Positions 46,176 to 55,138 of a stretch of DNA of 64,000 bases are shown here, in pieces. The position numbers were made by a program, and so were the translations under genes. Numbering within the stretch: the first letter of the stretch is position 1; each line of letters starts with the position of its first letter. Source of the stretch: an uncultured Olsenella sp. (lineage in GTDB: Bacteria; Actinomycetota; Coriobacteriia; Coriobacteriales; Atopobiaceae); the NCBI GenBank assembly GCA_949290055.1, contig CASEQJ010000006.1, positions 1 through 64,000 of the forward strand, written 5' to 3'. A model generated the notes under the pieces. That model was not told where the DNA came from, searched no databases, and saw only the letters and a list, made by a program, of their open reading frames with translations.

Positions 46176-46782
46176 CCTTCTGGTGCGCCTGGACAACGGC
46201 GCCGACGACGGCGAGCGCGAGCGTGCCCACGAGAATCGCGGTGCCGTAGGCGGCGGAGAAGTCGCCGCCTATGTAGGCGGACAGCGCGTCGAAGGTGCCC
46301 GTGGCGTCACCGGGAACGACCCGCTCGAGAAGCGCGGGGAAGGCGAGCGCGGCGGCCAGGACGTTGGGCACCACGAACGTGGCGCCGGTCCACGCGGTCC
46401 CAAGGCGCACGGCAAGGTCGGACCAGCGATACGCGGCAAGACCCAGAAGCAGGCCGACCACGACCATGATCACACCGAGGAAGTCCCCGGCCTCCTCCGG
46501 CAGGAGCATGGTCGCCACGAAGCCGAGCGCGGCGCCCGCGGCAAAGCCGACGAGGAAGACGCCTGCCTTGTAGACGAACTTGGAGAGGAGCGCCGCGACC
46601 ACACCGAGCACGGCGGCGATCACGAACGAGAGCGCGGAGCCCTCCGTGGACGACAGCGCAATGTTGAACACGCCGAGAAACACGAGCAGGCCCAGCACCA
46701 CGTAGAAGAGGCGCTTGCCAAAGAAGCAGGCGAGGGCGCCGGCGGCAATGTTCACGAGCAGGTAGACAAGTACGAGTTCCAC
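46171..46782 (-). CDS. polytopic membrane protein (DUF4203-like)
   Basis: A 203-residue protein with about seven hydrophobic segments and glycine-rich helices (GVFLVGFAAGAALGFVATMLL), similar in layout to TMEM198/DUF4203 proteins. The function is unknown. The GTG start at 46782 (VELVLVYLLVN) has GGAGAAG upstream. Its TAG stop at 46171-46173 is the CTAG of a repeat unit. It follows another small membrane protein gene on the same strand by 22 bases. Confidence 0.65.
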   Translation of the reverse strand: MELVLVYLLVNIAAGALACFFGKRLFYVVLGLLVFLGVFNIALSSTEGSALSFVIAAVLGVVAALLSKFVYKAGVFLVGFAAGAALGFVATMLLPEEAGDFLGVIMVVVGLLLGLAAYRWSDLAVRLGTAWTGATFVVPNVLAAALAFPALLERVVPGDATGTFDALSAYIGGDFSAAYGTAILVGTLALAVVGAVVQAHQKD

Positions 46783-46804
46783 AGGTCTTCTCCGTTTCGA
46801 ATCT

Positions 46805-47278
46805 CTACTCGAAATGGTCCTCGGGCAAGTACTTTGCGAACGGGCCGCGCTTGCTCGTGTCCACGCCCGCGCAGCCGACCGCATAGACGAACCCGAGCAT
46901 CATTATCATGAGCGGCGCCACCATGGTGACGTAGACCACGACCATGGCGGGGCCCATGAGCGCCTCGCCCGTGTCGGGGGCGAGCGCCGGCACGCCCGCG
47001 AGCAGCACGAAAAAGAGCGCAAGCACGCCAATCACGCGACACACGCGCTTGGACACGCGACCGACGAGAATCTTCTTGAACCACATGAGCGCAAGACCGA
47101 TCAGGACGCCGATCGCGTAGAGCAGAAGCGGCGCCGCGAGCACCACGCCGAGCTGGACCAGGGGGTCGGAAATGTTGGGCGTGCCGTTGCCCAAGTGCCA
47201 CCAGGCGAGAAAGGCGCAGCACGCGGCGGCCACCGCGACCCACGCAACAAGGTTTCCAACGAACGTCGATTTCTTCAA
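46805..47278 (-). CDS. small membrane protein, unknown
   Basis: A 157-residue protein with four hydrophobic segments (NLVAWVAVAAACCAFLAWW, VQLGVVLAAPLLLYAIGVLIGLALMWF, VIGVLALFFVLLAGVPAL, AMVVVYVTMVAPLMIMMLGFVYAVGCAG). A TTG start at 47278 is preferred because GGGAGG lies 6 bases upstream; longer in-frame extensions run into the divergent promoter. It is probably co-transcribed with the downstream DUF4203-like gene. No family is recognised. Confidence 0.6.
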   Translation of the reverse strand: MKKSTFVGNLVAWVAVAAACCAFLAWWHLGNGTPNISDPLVQLGVVLAAPLLLYAIGVLIGLALMWFKKILVGRVSKRVCRVIGVLALFFVLLAGVPALAPDTGEALMGPAMVVVYVTMVAPLMIMMLGFVYAVGCAGVDTSKRGPFAKYLPEDHFE

Positions 47279-47369
47279 GGCCGCCTCCCTGACGGACCGG
47301 AGGGGTATGCTTTCCCCAAGCAGACAACGCGGCTCATTATACCGACTCATGCTCACGCGAGGAGGACTC

Positions 47370-48056
47370 ATGGTTGACGCAACCAACGCCACCTGCGGAG
47401 ACAACGGAAAGCGGCCCCTGCGCAGGCGCCTCTACTCCCTGGGGGAGGAGATCGCCAACTCGGTGTCGCACGGGGTGGGCGTTCTTCTCGGCATAGCGGC
47501 GCTCGTCCTTTTGATCGTCGTGGCGGTCTCGCACGGCGGCGGGGTGCGTCTGGCGGCGGCGATAATCATGGGCGTCTCGCTGATCGTGGAGTACCTCTTC
47601 TCCACGCTCTACCACGCGCTCGCCCCCGAGAAGGCCAAGGCCGTCTTCCGCGTGCTCGACCATTGCGGCATATACCTGCTGATTGCCGGAAGCTACGCGC
47701 CCTTCTCGCTGGTCACGCTCGCCGACCGCGGCGGCCTCGCGCTGTGCGTCGCCGTCTGGGCGGTGGCCGTGGTGGGAATCGTGGCCGAGTGCCTGCTGCG
47801 CGAGCGCCAGCCCGCCTGGCTCACCGCGGCAGTCTACGTGCTCATGGGCTGGCTCGTGGTCTTCCACATTGGCGACCTCTGGGAGCTCCTGCCGCCGCCC
47901 GCGTTCTGGCTGCTTTTTGCCGGCGGCCTCAGCTACACCGTGGGCGCGGTCTTCTACGCGATAAAAAAGGTGCCCTACCTGCACTTTGTCTTCCACCTGT
48001 TCACGCTGGCCGGCAGCGTCTGCATAACCCTCTCCGCCCTGCTCTTCGTGGTGTGA
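47370..48056 (+). CDS. hemolysin III / PAQR-family membrane protein
   Basis: A 228-residue membrane protein with seven helices. LGEEIANSVSHGVGVLLG, STLYHAL, VLDHCGIYLLIAGSYAPF and the closing LHFVFHLFTLAGS carry the Ser/His/Asp/His metal site typical of the hemolysin III and PAQR family. Bacterial members are linked to membrane homeostasis; hemolysis is not generally supported. GAGGAGG precedes the ATG. It is divergent from the 46805-47278 gene. Confidence 0.9.
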   Translation: MVDATNATCGDNGKRPLRRRLYSLGEEIANSVSHGVGVLLGIAALVLLIVVAVSHGGGVRLAAAIIMGVSLIVEYLFSTLYHALAPEKAKAVFRVLDHCGIYLLIAGSYAPFSLVTLADRGGLALCVAVWAVAVVGIVAECLLRERQPAWLTAAVYVLMGWLVVFHIGDLWELLPPPAFWLLFAGGLSYTVGAVFYAIKKVPYLHFVFHLFTLAGSVCITLSALLFVV

Positions 48057-48098
48057 CAGGGGGACGGAGGCTTTGTCACCGCTCTGTCCCGCTGTCAC
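48053..48098. terminator. hairpin at the hemolysin III gene end
   Basis: GTGACAGGGGGAC pairs with GTCCCGCTGTCAC (one mismatch). The TGA stop is inside the left arm. Further TGTCAC copies follow to 48116. Confidence 0.65.
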
Positions 48099-48164
48099 CC
48101 CTGTCAACCCTGTCACACGCGCTAATATGGTCGGCGAGAAGAACCGCGACGCCGAGGAGGGCAC

Positions 48165-49583
48165 ATGGTTGACGAGCAGCTCAAGCGCGAGGTAGACGCC
48201 TACGTTGACGAGGTCTGGGAGGACGTGGTGGCCGACATGGACCGCCTCGTGCGCCACGACTCCGTGGAGGACCTCGCGGCCGCCGAGCCCGGCAAGCCCT
48301 GGGGGCCGGCTGCCTGGGGCGCCCTCGTGGAGGCGGAGCGCATGGCCGAGCGCCTGGGCCTCGAGGTGACCGACGTCGACGGCTACCTCGGCTTTGCTGA
48401 CGTCCCCGGCGCCTCCGGCCCCGAGCGCTACGTGGCCACGATCGCCCACACCGACATCGTCCCCACCGGCGAGGGCTGGCACTTCCCGCCGCTCGCCGTC
48501 ACGCGCAAGGACGGCATGCTGATCGGCCGCGGCGTGGCTGACGACAAGGGCCCCTTCGTGCTCTCGCTCTATGCCGCGCACTTCTTCGCGCGTCGCGCCG
48601 CCGCCGGCCACGAGCTCCCCTACACGCTGCGCTGCATAATCGGCAACAACGAGGAGACCGGCATGGGGGACGTGGACGTCTACCTCGAGCGCTACCCCGA
48701 GCCGCTCTTCTGCTTCTCCCCCGACGCCGAGTTCCCGCTGATTTGCGGCGAGAAGGGCATCTACGGCGGCGAGTTCGCCTCGGGCGCCGTGGCGGGCGAG
48801 AAGATCATGGAGCTTTCCGGTGGCACGGTTTCCAACGCCATTCCCGGCAAGGCCACCGCGCTCGTGCGTGCCGACGCCGCAGTGCTGCCCTCGGCGGAGC
48901 GCATCGCGGTCGAGCCCGCCGGTGAGGGCCTCGCGCGCGTGACGGCCACCGGCATCGGCGGCCACGCCTCCATGCCCGCCGGCACCGTCAACGCGATCGG
49001 CGTGCTCGCACGCTACCTGCTCGCGCAGGGCCTCGCGGGCGCGGGCGAGCGCAGCTTCCTCGAGCTGCTCGTGACCCTCACCGAGGACGCCTACGGCCGC
49101 GCCGCCGGCGTTGCCGCCACCGACGACAAGTTCGGCGACCTCACGCTCGTGGCCGGCGTCGTGCGCACCGCAGACGGCCGCTTCACGCAGACCGTGGACT
49201 CGCGCTTCCCCACCTCCACCACGGCCGAGAAGATCACCGCCCGCCTCTCCGAGCTGGCGGCGGCGCACGGCTGCACCTACGAGGCGGATCGCGGCATGGA
49301 GCCCTTCTACGTGAGCCCCGAGAGCCCGGAGATCCACGCTCTTCTCGACACCTACGCCGAGTACACGGGCCGCGAGGGCAAGGCGTTCACGATCGGCGGC
49401 GGCACTTATGCGCGCCACTTTGCCCGCGCCTGCGCCTTTGGCCCGCAGGATCCCGCCGACGAGCTGCCGGAGTGGGTCGGCGGCGAGCACGGCCCCGACG
49501 AGGGCGTCTCCGAGGAGGCCATGCGCCGCGCGCTCAAGATCTACATCGTCTCGATTGCCCGCCTCATGGACCTCAACCTGTAA
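48165..49583 (+). CDS. pepV: M20-family dipeptidase (PepV/Sapep-like)
   Basis: A 472-residue metallo-dipeptidase. Metal-binding blocks are ATIAHTDIVPTGEGW (His), GRGVADDKGPF (bridging Asp), IGNNEETG (catalytic Glu), CFSPDAEFP (Asp) and the C-terminal YARHFARA (His). A lid domain lies between. It hydrolyses dipeptides in the cytoplasm, complementing the C69 dipeptidase. GAGGAGG precedes the ATG. The stop TAA runs directly into repeat D copy 2. Confidence 0.9.
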   Translation: MVDEQLKREVDAYVDEVWEDVVADMDRLVRHDSVEDLAAAEPGKPWGPAAWGALVEAERMAERLGLEVTDVDGYLGFADVPGASGPERYVATIAHTDIVPTGEGWHFPPLAVTRKDGMLIGRGVADDKGPFVLSLYAAHFFARRAAAGHELPYTLRCIIGNNEETGMGDVDVYLERYPEPLFCFSPDAEFPLICGEKGIYGGEFASGAVAGEKIMELSGGTVSNAIPGKATALVRADAAVLPSAERIAVEPAGEGLARVTATGIGGHASMPAGTVNAIGVLARYLLAQGLAGAGERSFLELLVTLTEDAYGRAAGVAATDDKFGDLTLVAGVVRTADGRFTQTVDSRFPTSTTAEKITARLSELAAAHGCTYEADRGMEPFYVSPESPEIHALLDTYAEYTGREGKAFTIGGGTYARHFARACAFGPQDPADELPEWVGGEHGPDEGVSEEAMRRALKIYIVSIARLMDLNL

Positions 49584-49647
49584 TTTGGGGACAGTCCCCA
49601 ATTCACATAAATCTTTTCTGCAAATTGGGGACTGTCCCCAATTTGCA
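49581..49647. repeat. repeat family D, copy 2 (GGGGACAGTCCCC pair)
   Basis: Same design as at 25157: two GGGGACAGTCCCC-type palindromes with flanking AATT and a spacer reading CACATAAATCTTTTCTG, which matches the reverse complement of the other copy's spacer at most positions. It exactly fills the gap between the convergent pepV and alpha-amylase stops, so a bidirectional terminator role is likely. Confidence 0.85.
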
Positions 49648-49648
49648 G

Positions 49649-51172
49649 TTAGGCGCGCATGTCCTCGGTGTCGGAGGTGATCTCGCGGGTTATGCGGTGG
49701 AGCTGGCGGTCGTTCTCCAGCGCGTCGGCCGTCTTCTCCGGCAGGTAGACCGAAAGACGCCCGCCGAGGGTGCGAAACGTTGCCCAGCCCTCGGCGTCCA
49801 CGGTGACGTCGTCCTGCTCGCCCACCACGCACGCCCAGGTCTCGCCGGCGTGGCCCGCGCCCACGAACATGCGCTTCTCGCCGCCGTCGCGGTCGGTGAG
49901 GACCACGGCCACGCCGCTGCCCTCGTGCTCGGCGTCACCCTCGCGCGTCCAGCCGATCACGTCCGGCGCGTCCAGGAAGTCGTGCTGCGCGCCGTAGGCA
50001 AAGCGGCGACGAATCTCCATGAGCAGCGGCAGCTCGCGCACCGCGGGGATGTTGCCGTCGTTGGGCATGCCGTAGAGGTCGCCGTAGAAGACGCAGGGAT
50101 AGCCCGCCTCGCGCAGCAGGATCAGCGCGTAGGCGGCAGGCTTGAACCACGTCTGAACGAAGGACTGCAGCGCCTGGCCCGGCTGCGTGTCGTGGTTCTC
50201 GGCAAAGGTCACGGCATGCACCGGATCGCGCTCCACGAGCGTGCCCGAGAAGATCTTGGAGAGGTCGACGTTGCCGTTTGAGCACGACGCCGCGTAGAGG
50301 TTGTAGTGCAGCGGCACGTCGAAGAGCGACATCGCGCGCTCCTCGCCGAGGTAGGCCGTAAGCTCGTCTGCCGTGCGACCCCAGTACTCGCCCACGGTGA
50401 AGAGCTCCTTGCCGGCGTGCTTGCGCACGGCGTCGAGCCAGCGCAGGTAGAAGCCGCGGTCAATGTGCTTGAGCGCGTCCAGCCTGAAGCCGTCCAGCCC
50501 GCAGGCGTCCACGTACCAGCAGCCCCAGCGCACGAGCTCGTCAAAGACGCGCGGGTCGTTCACGTCAACGTCCGCGCCCATGAGGTAGTCGTAGTTGACG
50601 TTCTCGCTGCGGTCCACGGCGTCGTCCCAGTGCTTGCCGTCAAAGAGGAAGATCGCCTTGCGCTTGGCGCGGTCGTCCCAGTCCACGCCGTGAAAACAGG
50701 TCCAGTCCCAGGTGAAGTCTGAGTAGGCGCCCGCGCGACCGGGGAACGAGAAGCGCGTCCACGCGGAGATCGTCTGCGGCGCGCCGATCTTCTCGCCCCG
50801 GTTGCCGGACGAGACCTCCTGCGCGAGCACGTCCTCGCAACCGTCCGCGCCGAGGCGCTGGTTGAGCACGATGTCCGCAAGCGCCTGAATGCCGTTCTCC
50901 TGCAGCGCGCGCACGGCGGCCTCGTACTCGGCGCGCGTGCCGTACTTGGTGCGCACGGAGCCCTTCTGGTCAAACTCGCCCAGGTCATAGGTGTCGTAGA
51001 CGCCGTAGCCCACGTCCTCACCGCCCTTCTCGGCCTTGTAGGCGGGCGGCAGCCAGACGGCGGTGATCCCCTCGTAGGCGAAGGCGGGCGCCTGCTCGGC
51101 GAGGCGGCGCCAGTGCGAGCCGTCAGCGGGCAGATACCAGGAGAAGCCCTGGAGCATGGTTCCGTTGGTCAT
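49649..51172 (-). CDS. GH13 alpha-amylase (cytoplasmic, GH13_5-type)
   Basis: A 507-residue alpha-amylase opening with MLQGFSWYLPADGSHWRRLAEQ. Catalytic blocks are GLDGFRLDALKHI (nucleophile Asp), FTVGEYWG (acid/base Glu) and FAENHDTQPGQ (third Asp), followed by a C-terminal beta domain. There is no signal peptide, so it acts on internal maltodextrins or glycogen. GGAAAGG precedes the ATG at 51172. It is convergent with pepV across repeat D. Confidence 0.93.
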   Translation of the reverse strand: MTNGTMLQGFSWYLPADGSHWRRLAEQAPAFAYEGITAVWLPPAYKAEKGGEDVGYGVYDTYDLGEFDQKGSVRTKYGTRAEYEAAVRALQENGIQALADIVLNQRLGADGCEDVLAQEVSSGNRGEKIGAPQTISAWTRFSFPGRAGAYSDFTWDWTCFHGVDWDDRAKRKAIFLFDGKHWDDAVDRSENVNYDYLMGADVDVNDPRVFDELVRWGCWYVDACGLDGFRLDALKHIDRGFYLRWLDAVRKHAGKELFTVGEYWGRTADELTAYLGEERAMSLFDVPLHYNLYAASCSNGNVDLSKIFSGTLVERDPVHAVTFAENHDTQPGQALQSFVQTWFKPAAYALILLREAGYPCVFYGDLYGMPNDGNIPAVRELPLLMEIRRRFAYGAQHDFLDAPDVIGWTREGDAEHEGSGVAVVLTDRDGGEKRMFVGAGHAGETWACVVGEQDDVTVDAEGWATFRTLGGRLSVYLPEKTADALENDRQLHRITREITSDTEDMRA

Positions 51173-51187
51173 GGGAATCCTTTCCTG

Positions 51188-51218
51188 TGAGACAAAGGGA
51201 ACAGGTTCGTTTGTCTCA
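51188..51218. terminator. TGAGACAAA palindrome at a gene end
   Basis: TGAGACAAAGGGAAC pairs with GTTCGTTTGTCTCA. The right end is the stop of the 51216-52142 gene read on the reverse strand. It lies before the alpha-amylase ribosome site. Confidence 0.65.
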
Positions 51219-52142
51219 TTCTGTGGTGTCCACGAGGGCGACGCCGGCGGCCGCGGCAAGCTCCTCAGGCGTGGGTTGACGGTCAATGCGAACGGCCAGG
51301 TAGACGCAGGTGGCCATGAAGACAATGTCGAGCACGAGGTCAAACGAGAGGCCAAAGACGCCGCGCTCCGCCACGCGTCCGACCGCTTGGACGAGGTCGA
51401 GGGCGAGCGAGATCGCCGCCACCGCCAAGAACGGCTTGATCCTCTGCGGACGGTTGGAGCCCCAGATTCCGAGCGCACCCACGCCCACGCTCAGGCCGGC
51501 GGCCACGCCACCCACAATGACCAGCGCGTAAAGCGTTCCCGTCACGGTGACCGGAATGCCCGAGATCACGGCGCGCTCCCCCTCGCCGTAGACGACGAGC
51601 GCCGCGCCGACCACGGCTACCACCACGACGGTGAGCACGCCCTTCAAAATGACGAGCTCGGAGAGCAGGTGCAGCACGCGCTGGTGGCGCGAGCGCAGGA
51701 AGGTCTCGCCGGAGACGCCCTTGTCGTGCTCCTCCTGGACCTTGTCCGCCAGGCGCGAGCAGACCAGCACGTAGACGATCGTGGTGGTGAGGACGATCGG
51801 GTTGAAGAGAATGAACGTGCCCATGCCCCAGCCCCACACGATCGCCACGAGCACGGCGAGCCCCACGAGGTAGCACAAAAACCGGTACGGCCCCACACGC
51901 GCGGAGTTGTTGGAGGCGGCAAGGCCGAGAGCCGCCGTCAGGACGAGAAGACCGGCGACCACGAGAATCATGACGCCAAAGGTGACCGACGCCCACAGGT
52001 CCGCGCCGCCGAGCACGCCCGGAACGAGCACGAGCAGCCCGCCGACAAGGACGAGCGCGCCGATACCGCCCATGAGCAGGGAGACCATGCGCAGGACCGC
52101 CTGCGTCGGCGTGCGCGGTACCGAGGGCTCGAGGTCCTGCAT
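51216..52142 (-). CDS. polytopic membrane protein, unknown
   Basis: A 308-residue protein with seven to eight hydrophobic segments and a conserved-looking cytoplasmic loop (RLADKVQEEHDKGVSGETFLRSRHQRVLHLL). No family is recognised. The ATG at 52142 has AAGGGAG upstream. It precedes the alpha-amylase gene on the same strand, with a palindrome at the junction, and lies downstream of array A3. Confidence 0.65.
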   Translation of the reverse strand: MQDLEPSVPRTPTQAVLRMVSLLMGGIGALVLVGGLLVLVPGVLGGADLWASVTFGVMILVVAGLLVLTAALGLAASNNSARVGPYRFLCYLVGLAVLVAIVWGWGMGTFILFNPIVLTTTIVYVLVCSRLADKVQEEHDKGVSGETFLRSRHQRVLHLLSELVILKGVLTVVVVAVVGAALVVYGEGERAVISGIPVTVTGTLYALVIVGGVAAGLSVGVGALGIWGSNRPQRIKPFLAVAAISLALDLVQAVGRVAERGVFGLSFDLVLDIVFMATCVYLAVRIDRQPTPEELAAAAGVALVDTTE

Positions 52143-52514
52143 GCGGCTCCCTTCGAGTGCGGACGAGCGTGACCGGACGTAGGGAGTATACCCGAGCGCA
52201 CCGTTCTTCTCGCCCACGTTGGCTGGAGGCGGCGCTTGCTCCAGGAAATCGCGACCTTGCCCCGAGGCGTTCTAGGAAATCGGGACCTTGTTCGGAGGCG
52301 TTCTAGGAATTGAGGCCCTTGTCGCCAGGATCTCTAGAAAAATGGACCCTTGTCCCGGAAAACTCTAGGAATCGGCGCGCTTGTCTCGTCAGCAGCAAAG
52401 AAGCCGAGACAAGGCCCGCGATTCCTAGAACGGCTGGCGACAAGGACGCCGATTCCTAAAACGTCCCGAAACAAGGGCGCGAATTTCTAGACCTGGACCA
52501 GGACCCCGACCTCG
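52143..52514. other. 372-base gap filled by array A3
   Basis: No protein gene is seen in this gap. It holds array A3 (52240-52491) and a GTTCTTCTCGCCC motif at 52203-52215. Confidence 0.7.
52240..52491. repeat. phased repeat array A3: five units facing three
   Basis: Forward units (TCCAGGAAAT, TCTAGGAAAT, TCTAGGAATT, TCTAGAAAAA, TCTAGGAATC plus ACCTTG-type second halves) start at 52240, 52271, 52302, 52333 and 52364, each exactly 31 bases apart. Inverted units end at 52429, 52460 and 52491, also 31 apart. The inner span is 66 bases, as in A2. It lies downstream of one reverse gene and upstream of another. It is the longest and most regular of the arrays. Confidence 0.9.
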
Positions 52515-53678
52515 TTAGGACAGCTTGATCCCGCCGAGCCAGCCGCACAGGGGCACGGCGAGCGCGCTGTAGTAGTCCGTCCAGTACGAGAGACTCGACG
52601 AGCGCACGTAGCCGACGTTGTCCATGACCGTGCCGTTGCCGACGTAGATACCAATGTGGCCGTAGATTCGACCGGCGGCGCTGGCGGGCGAGCTGTTCAC
52701 GGCAATGATCATGCCCGGCTGAATGTTGGAGGGCGAGGTGCCGCACCAGCTGTAGTACATGTCGTCCGCGTTGCCCCAGAACGAGCCTACGCCGGCGCGA
52801 ATGAACACGTTGGTGACCCACGCGGCGCACAGGCCGGAGCCCGGCGAGGGCGTGGAGTGGCAGGCGCTGATCACGGCGGAAAGGGACCCGGAGCCCGTGA
52901 CCACCGAGCCGCCACCGCCGCCGGAAGGACGCGACCCGCCGCCCTGCTGCTGTTGCTGCTGTTGCTGCCGCATCTGCTCGGCGAGCTGCTGCGCGGCCAG
53001 AAGCTCGGCGTCGCGCTGCTCCATGAGCTCCTGGACCTCGGCGGAGAGGCCGTCCACGAGCTCCTGGGACTCCTGCTGCTTGGCGCGGGCGTCCTCGAGC
53101 TGCGCCTGCTGCTGCGCCTGGAGCTCCTCGAGGTCGGCCTTCTGGGCCTCGAGCTCCGCCTGCTCCTGCTCGAGCTGCTCCTTGAGCTCGCGGACCTCGG
53201 CGATCATTTCGCTGTCTGCCTCGGTGATCTTGTCGAGGTAGTAAATGTTGCTCGTGAGCTCGTCGAAGGTCGCGGACGACAGCAGCAGGTCGAGCGTCGA
53301 GGTCGGGCCGGCCTTGTAGCTCGAGCTCATGCGCTGGCCCAGAATCTCCTGCTTCTCGTCGATCTGCTCCTGCTTCTCGTCGATCTGCTCCTGCTTCTCG
53401 TCGATCTGGTCGGAGACGTCGACAATCTGGGCGGTCGTGTCGGAGAGCTGCGTGGCGATCTGCTCGTACTCGGCTGAGATGCGGTCGAGCTCGGCCTGCG
53501 CCTCCTCGTAGCTCAGCTGGGCGGCGTCAAGCTTCTCCTGCGTGGTCTCGGCGAGGGCGACGCCAGGAAGCATGGTCGCGCAGACGCCGGCGCCAATGAA
53601 AAACCGCAGCGCGTCACGACGCGTGACGTTGCGCGCGGTGAGCCCGGCGTCGACAGGGGAAATGTGCGGTCGGGACAT
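52515..53678 (-). CDS. secreted coiled-coil cell-wall hydrolase (PcsB/NlpC-P60- or CHAP-like)
   Basis: A 387-residue exported protein. It has a twin-arginine-like signal (NVTRRDALRFFIGAGVC), a long coiled coil from residue 45 to 240 with three tandem IDEKQEQ heptads, a Q7 run and a Gly/Ser linker, and a C-terminal amidase-like domain with GSGLCAAWV (putative nucleophile Cys) and YGHIGIYVGNG (His). This is the plan of division-linked peptidoglycan hydrolases held inactive by their coiled coil. NlpC/P60 versus CHAP is unresolved. Confidence 0.8.
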   Translation of the reverse strand: MSRPHISPVDAGLTARNVTRRDALRFFIGAGVCATMLPGVALAETTQEKLDAAQLSYEEAQAELDRISAEYEQIATQLSDTTAQIVDVSDQIDEKQEQIDEKQEQIDEKQEILGQRMSSSYKAGPTSTLDLLLSSATFDELTSNIYYLDKITEADSEMIAEVRELKEQLEQEQAELEAQKADLEELQAQQQAQLEDARAKQQESQELVDGLSAEVQELMEQRDAELLAAQQLAEQMRQQQQQQQQGGGSRPSGGGGGSVVTGSGSLSAVISACHSTPSPGSGLCAAWVTNVFIRAGVGSFWGNADDMYYSWCGTSPSNIQPGMIIAVNSSPASAAGRIYGHIGIYVGNGTVMDNVGYVRSSSLSYWTDYYSALAVPLCGWLGGIKLS

Positions 53679-53798
53679 GGAGTCTCCTTGATACGTGTTG
53701 GCTGCGTTTTGAAACCCTCGAACTCACGTCGCTATTCTAGCCTCAATTCAGCTCGGACACGAGAGCCACATGAGGCCAATTTGCCCGGCCCCCCGCAA

Positions 53799-54845
53799 TC
53801 AGCGGTTCTCGATCTTTGCCACGTTGCCCACGGTAATGGTGATCCGCCCCTCGGCGTCGGTCGAGAAGTCCAGGTAGCCGGGGCGTTCCGCCAGCTCGGA
53901 GGGGAAGGTGATCTCCACGCCGGTGTCCGTGCGAATCTTGTGGCTGCGCGTGAGACGGTTGGCCACGCCGCGGCGCACGGGCGCCTCCTCCGGCAGCGAC
54001 GCCTCGCGCACGCGCTCCTCGAAGCGCTGCTGCACCTCGGGACGCTCGGCAAAAACGGTGCGGCCCACCTCGGCGGGCGAGAAGGACTCCTCCACGTCGG
54101 CGCTTCTCGCCACCGCGGCCTTGACGCGCCCGACCTCGACGGCCGGCTCGAGGCCAAACTCCTCCGCCACGTCGCGCACAATGACGCTGACCTCGTCAAT
54201 CACCTCGTGGCTTGAGGCCTCGCTCGTGCACTGCAGGAAGCGCTCGGGTATGACGCTCACGCGCTCCCCGCCCACGGCGCGCTCCTTGTCGTGGAAGTCG
54301 ATCGCGCCGGTCTCGGCGTCCACGAGCACGTAGGACGCGACCTTCTGCGACGGGTTGGGCAGCGTGGCGTCCACGCGCGCAATGTCGTTGGCGTCGCTTC
54401 CCACCTCGTGCACGAACGCCTGGCGGCGCGGCAGCAGCAGAATCGCAAAAAAGCGGCGGCCGGCGGGCCCGTCAAAGGAGGGGCCGCCCTCCTCGCCGTC
54501 CTTCTCGCCCGCGCCGTCCGTGTCCGTGAAGTCCGCGACGAGCAGATCGCACTGCTCGAGGTCCTCCGAACGGCGCAGCTCCTCCCAGAACCACTGCGCA
54601 ATCTCGACGCTGAACTCCACGAACTCGCGCTCGCCCACGAGGTAGCGCTGGAGCTCCGCGGCAAAGCCGGAGTCCGGCGCAAACGACCCGTGGCGGCTCT
54701 CGGCGTTGGCCGAGATCTTGCGCAGGTGGCGCTGCACGTAGGAGCGCGTGGCGCGCACCGTGAGGTCGAGCGGGCGCTCCGAGAGGTAGGTGGAACCGGA
54801 GTCGAAGTCAAAGACGTGAAGAATCGCGCGGTCTACCTTGAGCAT
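53799..54845 (-). CDS. nucleoid-associated protein, NdpA/YejK-like
   Basis: A 348-residue protein. The opening MLKVDRAILHVFDFDSGSTYLS and the acidic central region resemble the 37-kD nucleoid-associated (NdpA) family, whose E. coli member binds the nucleoid; its role is poorly known. The end (GVEITFPSELAERPGYLDFSTDAEGRITITVGNV) is the usual C-terminal block. The start at 54845 has AAAGGA upstream. A4 lies immediately upstream. Confidence 0.78.
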   Translation of the reverse strand: MLKVDRAILHVFDFDSGSTYLSERPLDLTVRATRSYVQRHLRKISANAESRHGSFAPDSGFAAELQRYLVGEREFVEFSVEIAQWFWEELRRSEDLEQCDLLVADFTDTDGAGEKDGEEGGPSFDGPAGRRFFAILLLPRRQAFVHEVGSDANDIARVDATLPNPSQKVASYVLVDAETGAIDFHDKERAVGGERVSVIPERFLQCTSEASSHEVIDEVSVIVRDVAEEFGLEPAVEVGRVKAAVARSADVEESFSPAEVGRTVFAERPEVQQRFEERVREASLPEEAPVRRGVANRLTRSHKIRTDTGVEITFPSELAERPGYLDFSTDAEGRITITVGNVAKIENR

Positions 54846-54965
54846 GGGTGTCCTTTCGAGCATTCGAGCGAGCACCCATGATAGCGCGCCGTGCCTGCGT
54901 GCGCGGGCGGCGACAGAGGCGTAGACGCCGGAGGAGCACGAACGGCGAGAAGAACGGGCATGGTG

Positions 54966-55114
54966 CTTAGGGAATCGCGGGCGTTGCGGGTTTCTCGCCC
55001 CGAACGCTTAAGAAAACGGGGCAAGTGCACCTTCGGAACGTCCGAAACGTGCACCTGCCCCAATTCTTTAAGCAACAGGTTCTTCTCGCCCTACAACGAC
55101 CGCGAATCCTTAAG
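54966..55114. repeat. array A4: CTTAAG-variant phased units
   Basis: Forward units CTTAGGGAATCGCGG and CTTAAGAAAACGGGG start at 54966 and 55007 (41 bases). Inverted units, read in reverse CTTAAAGAATTGGGG and CTTAAGGATTCGCGG, end at 55072 and 55114 (42 bases). The inner span is 66 bases, identical to A2 and A3. The second half reads GCGTTG or TCGTTG in the outer units instead of CCTTGTC. The two inner units are also mutually complementary over their GTGCAC-containing loops. Confidence 0.75.
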
Positions 55115-55138
55115 CGGGGCGCAGCCGAGAAGAACGTG

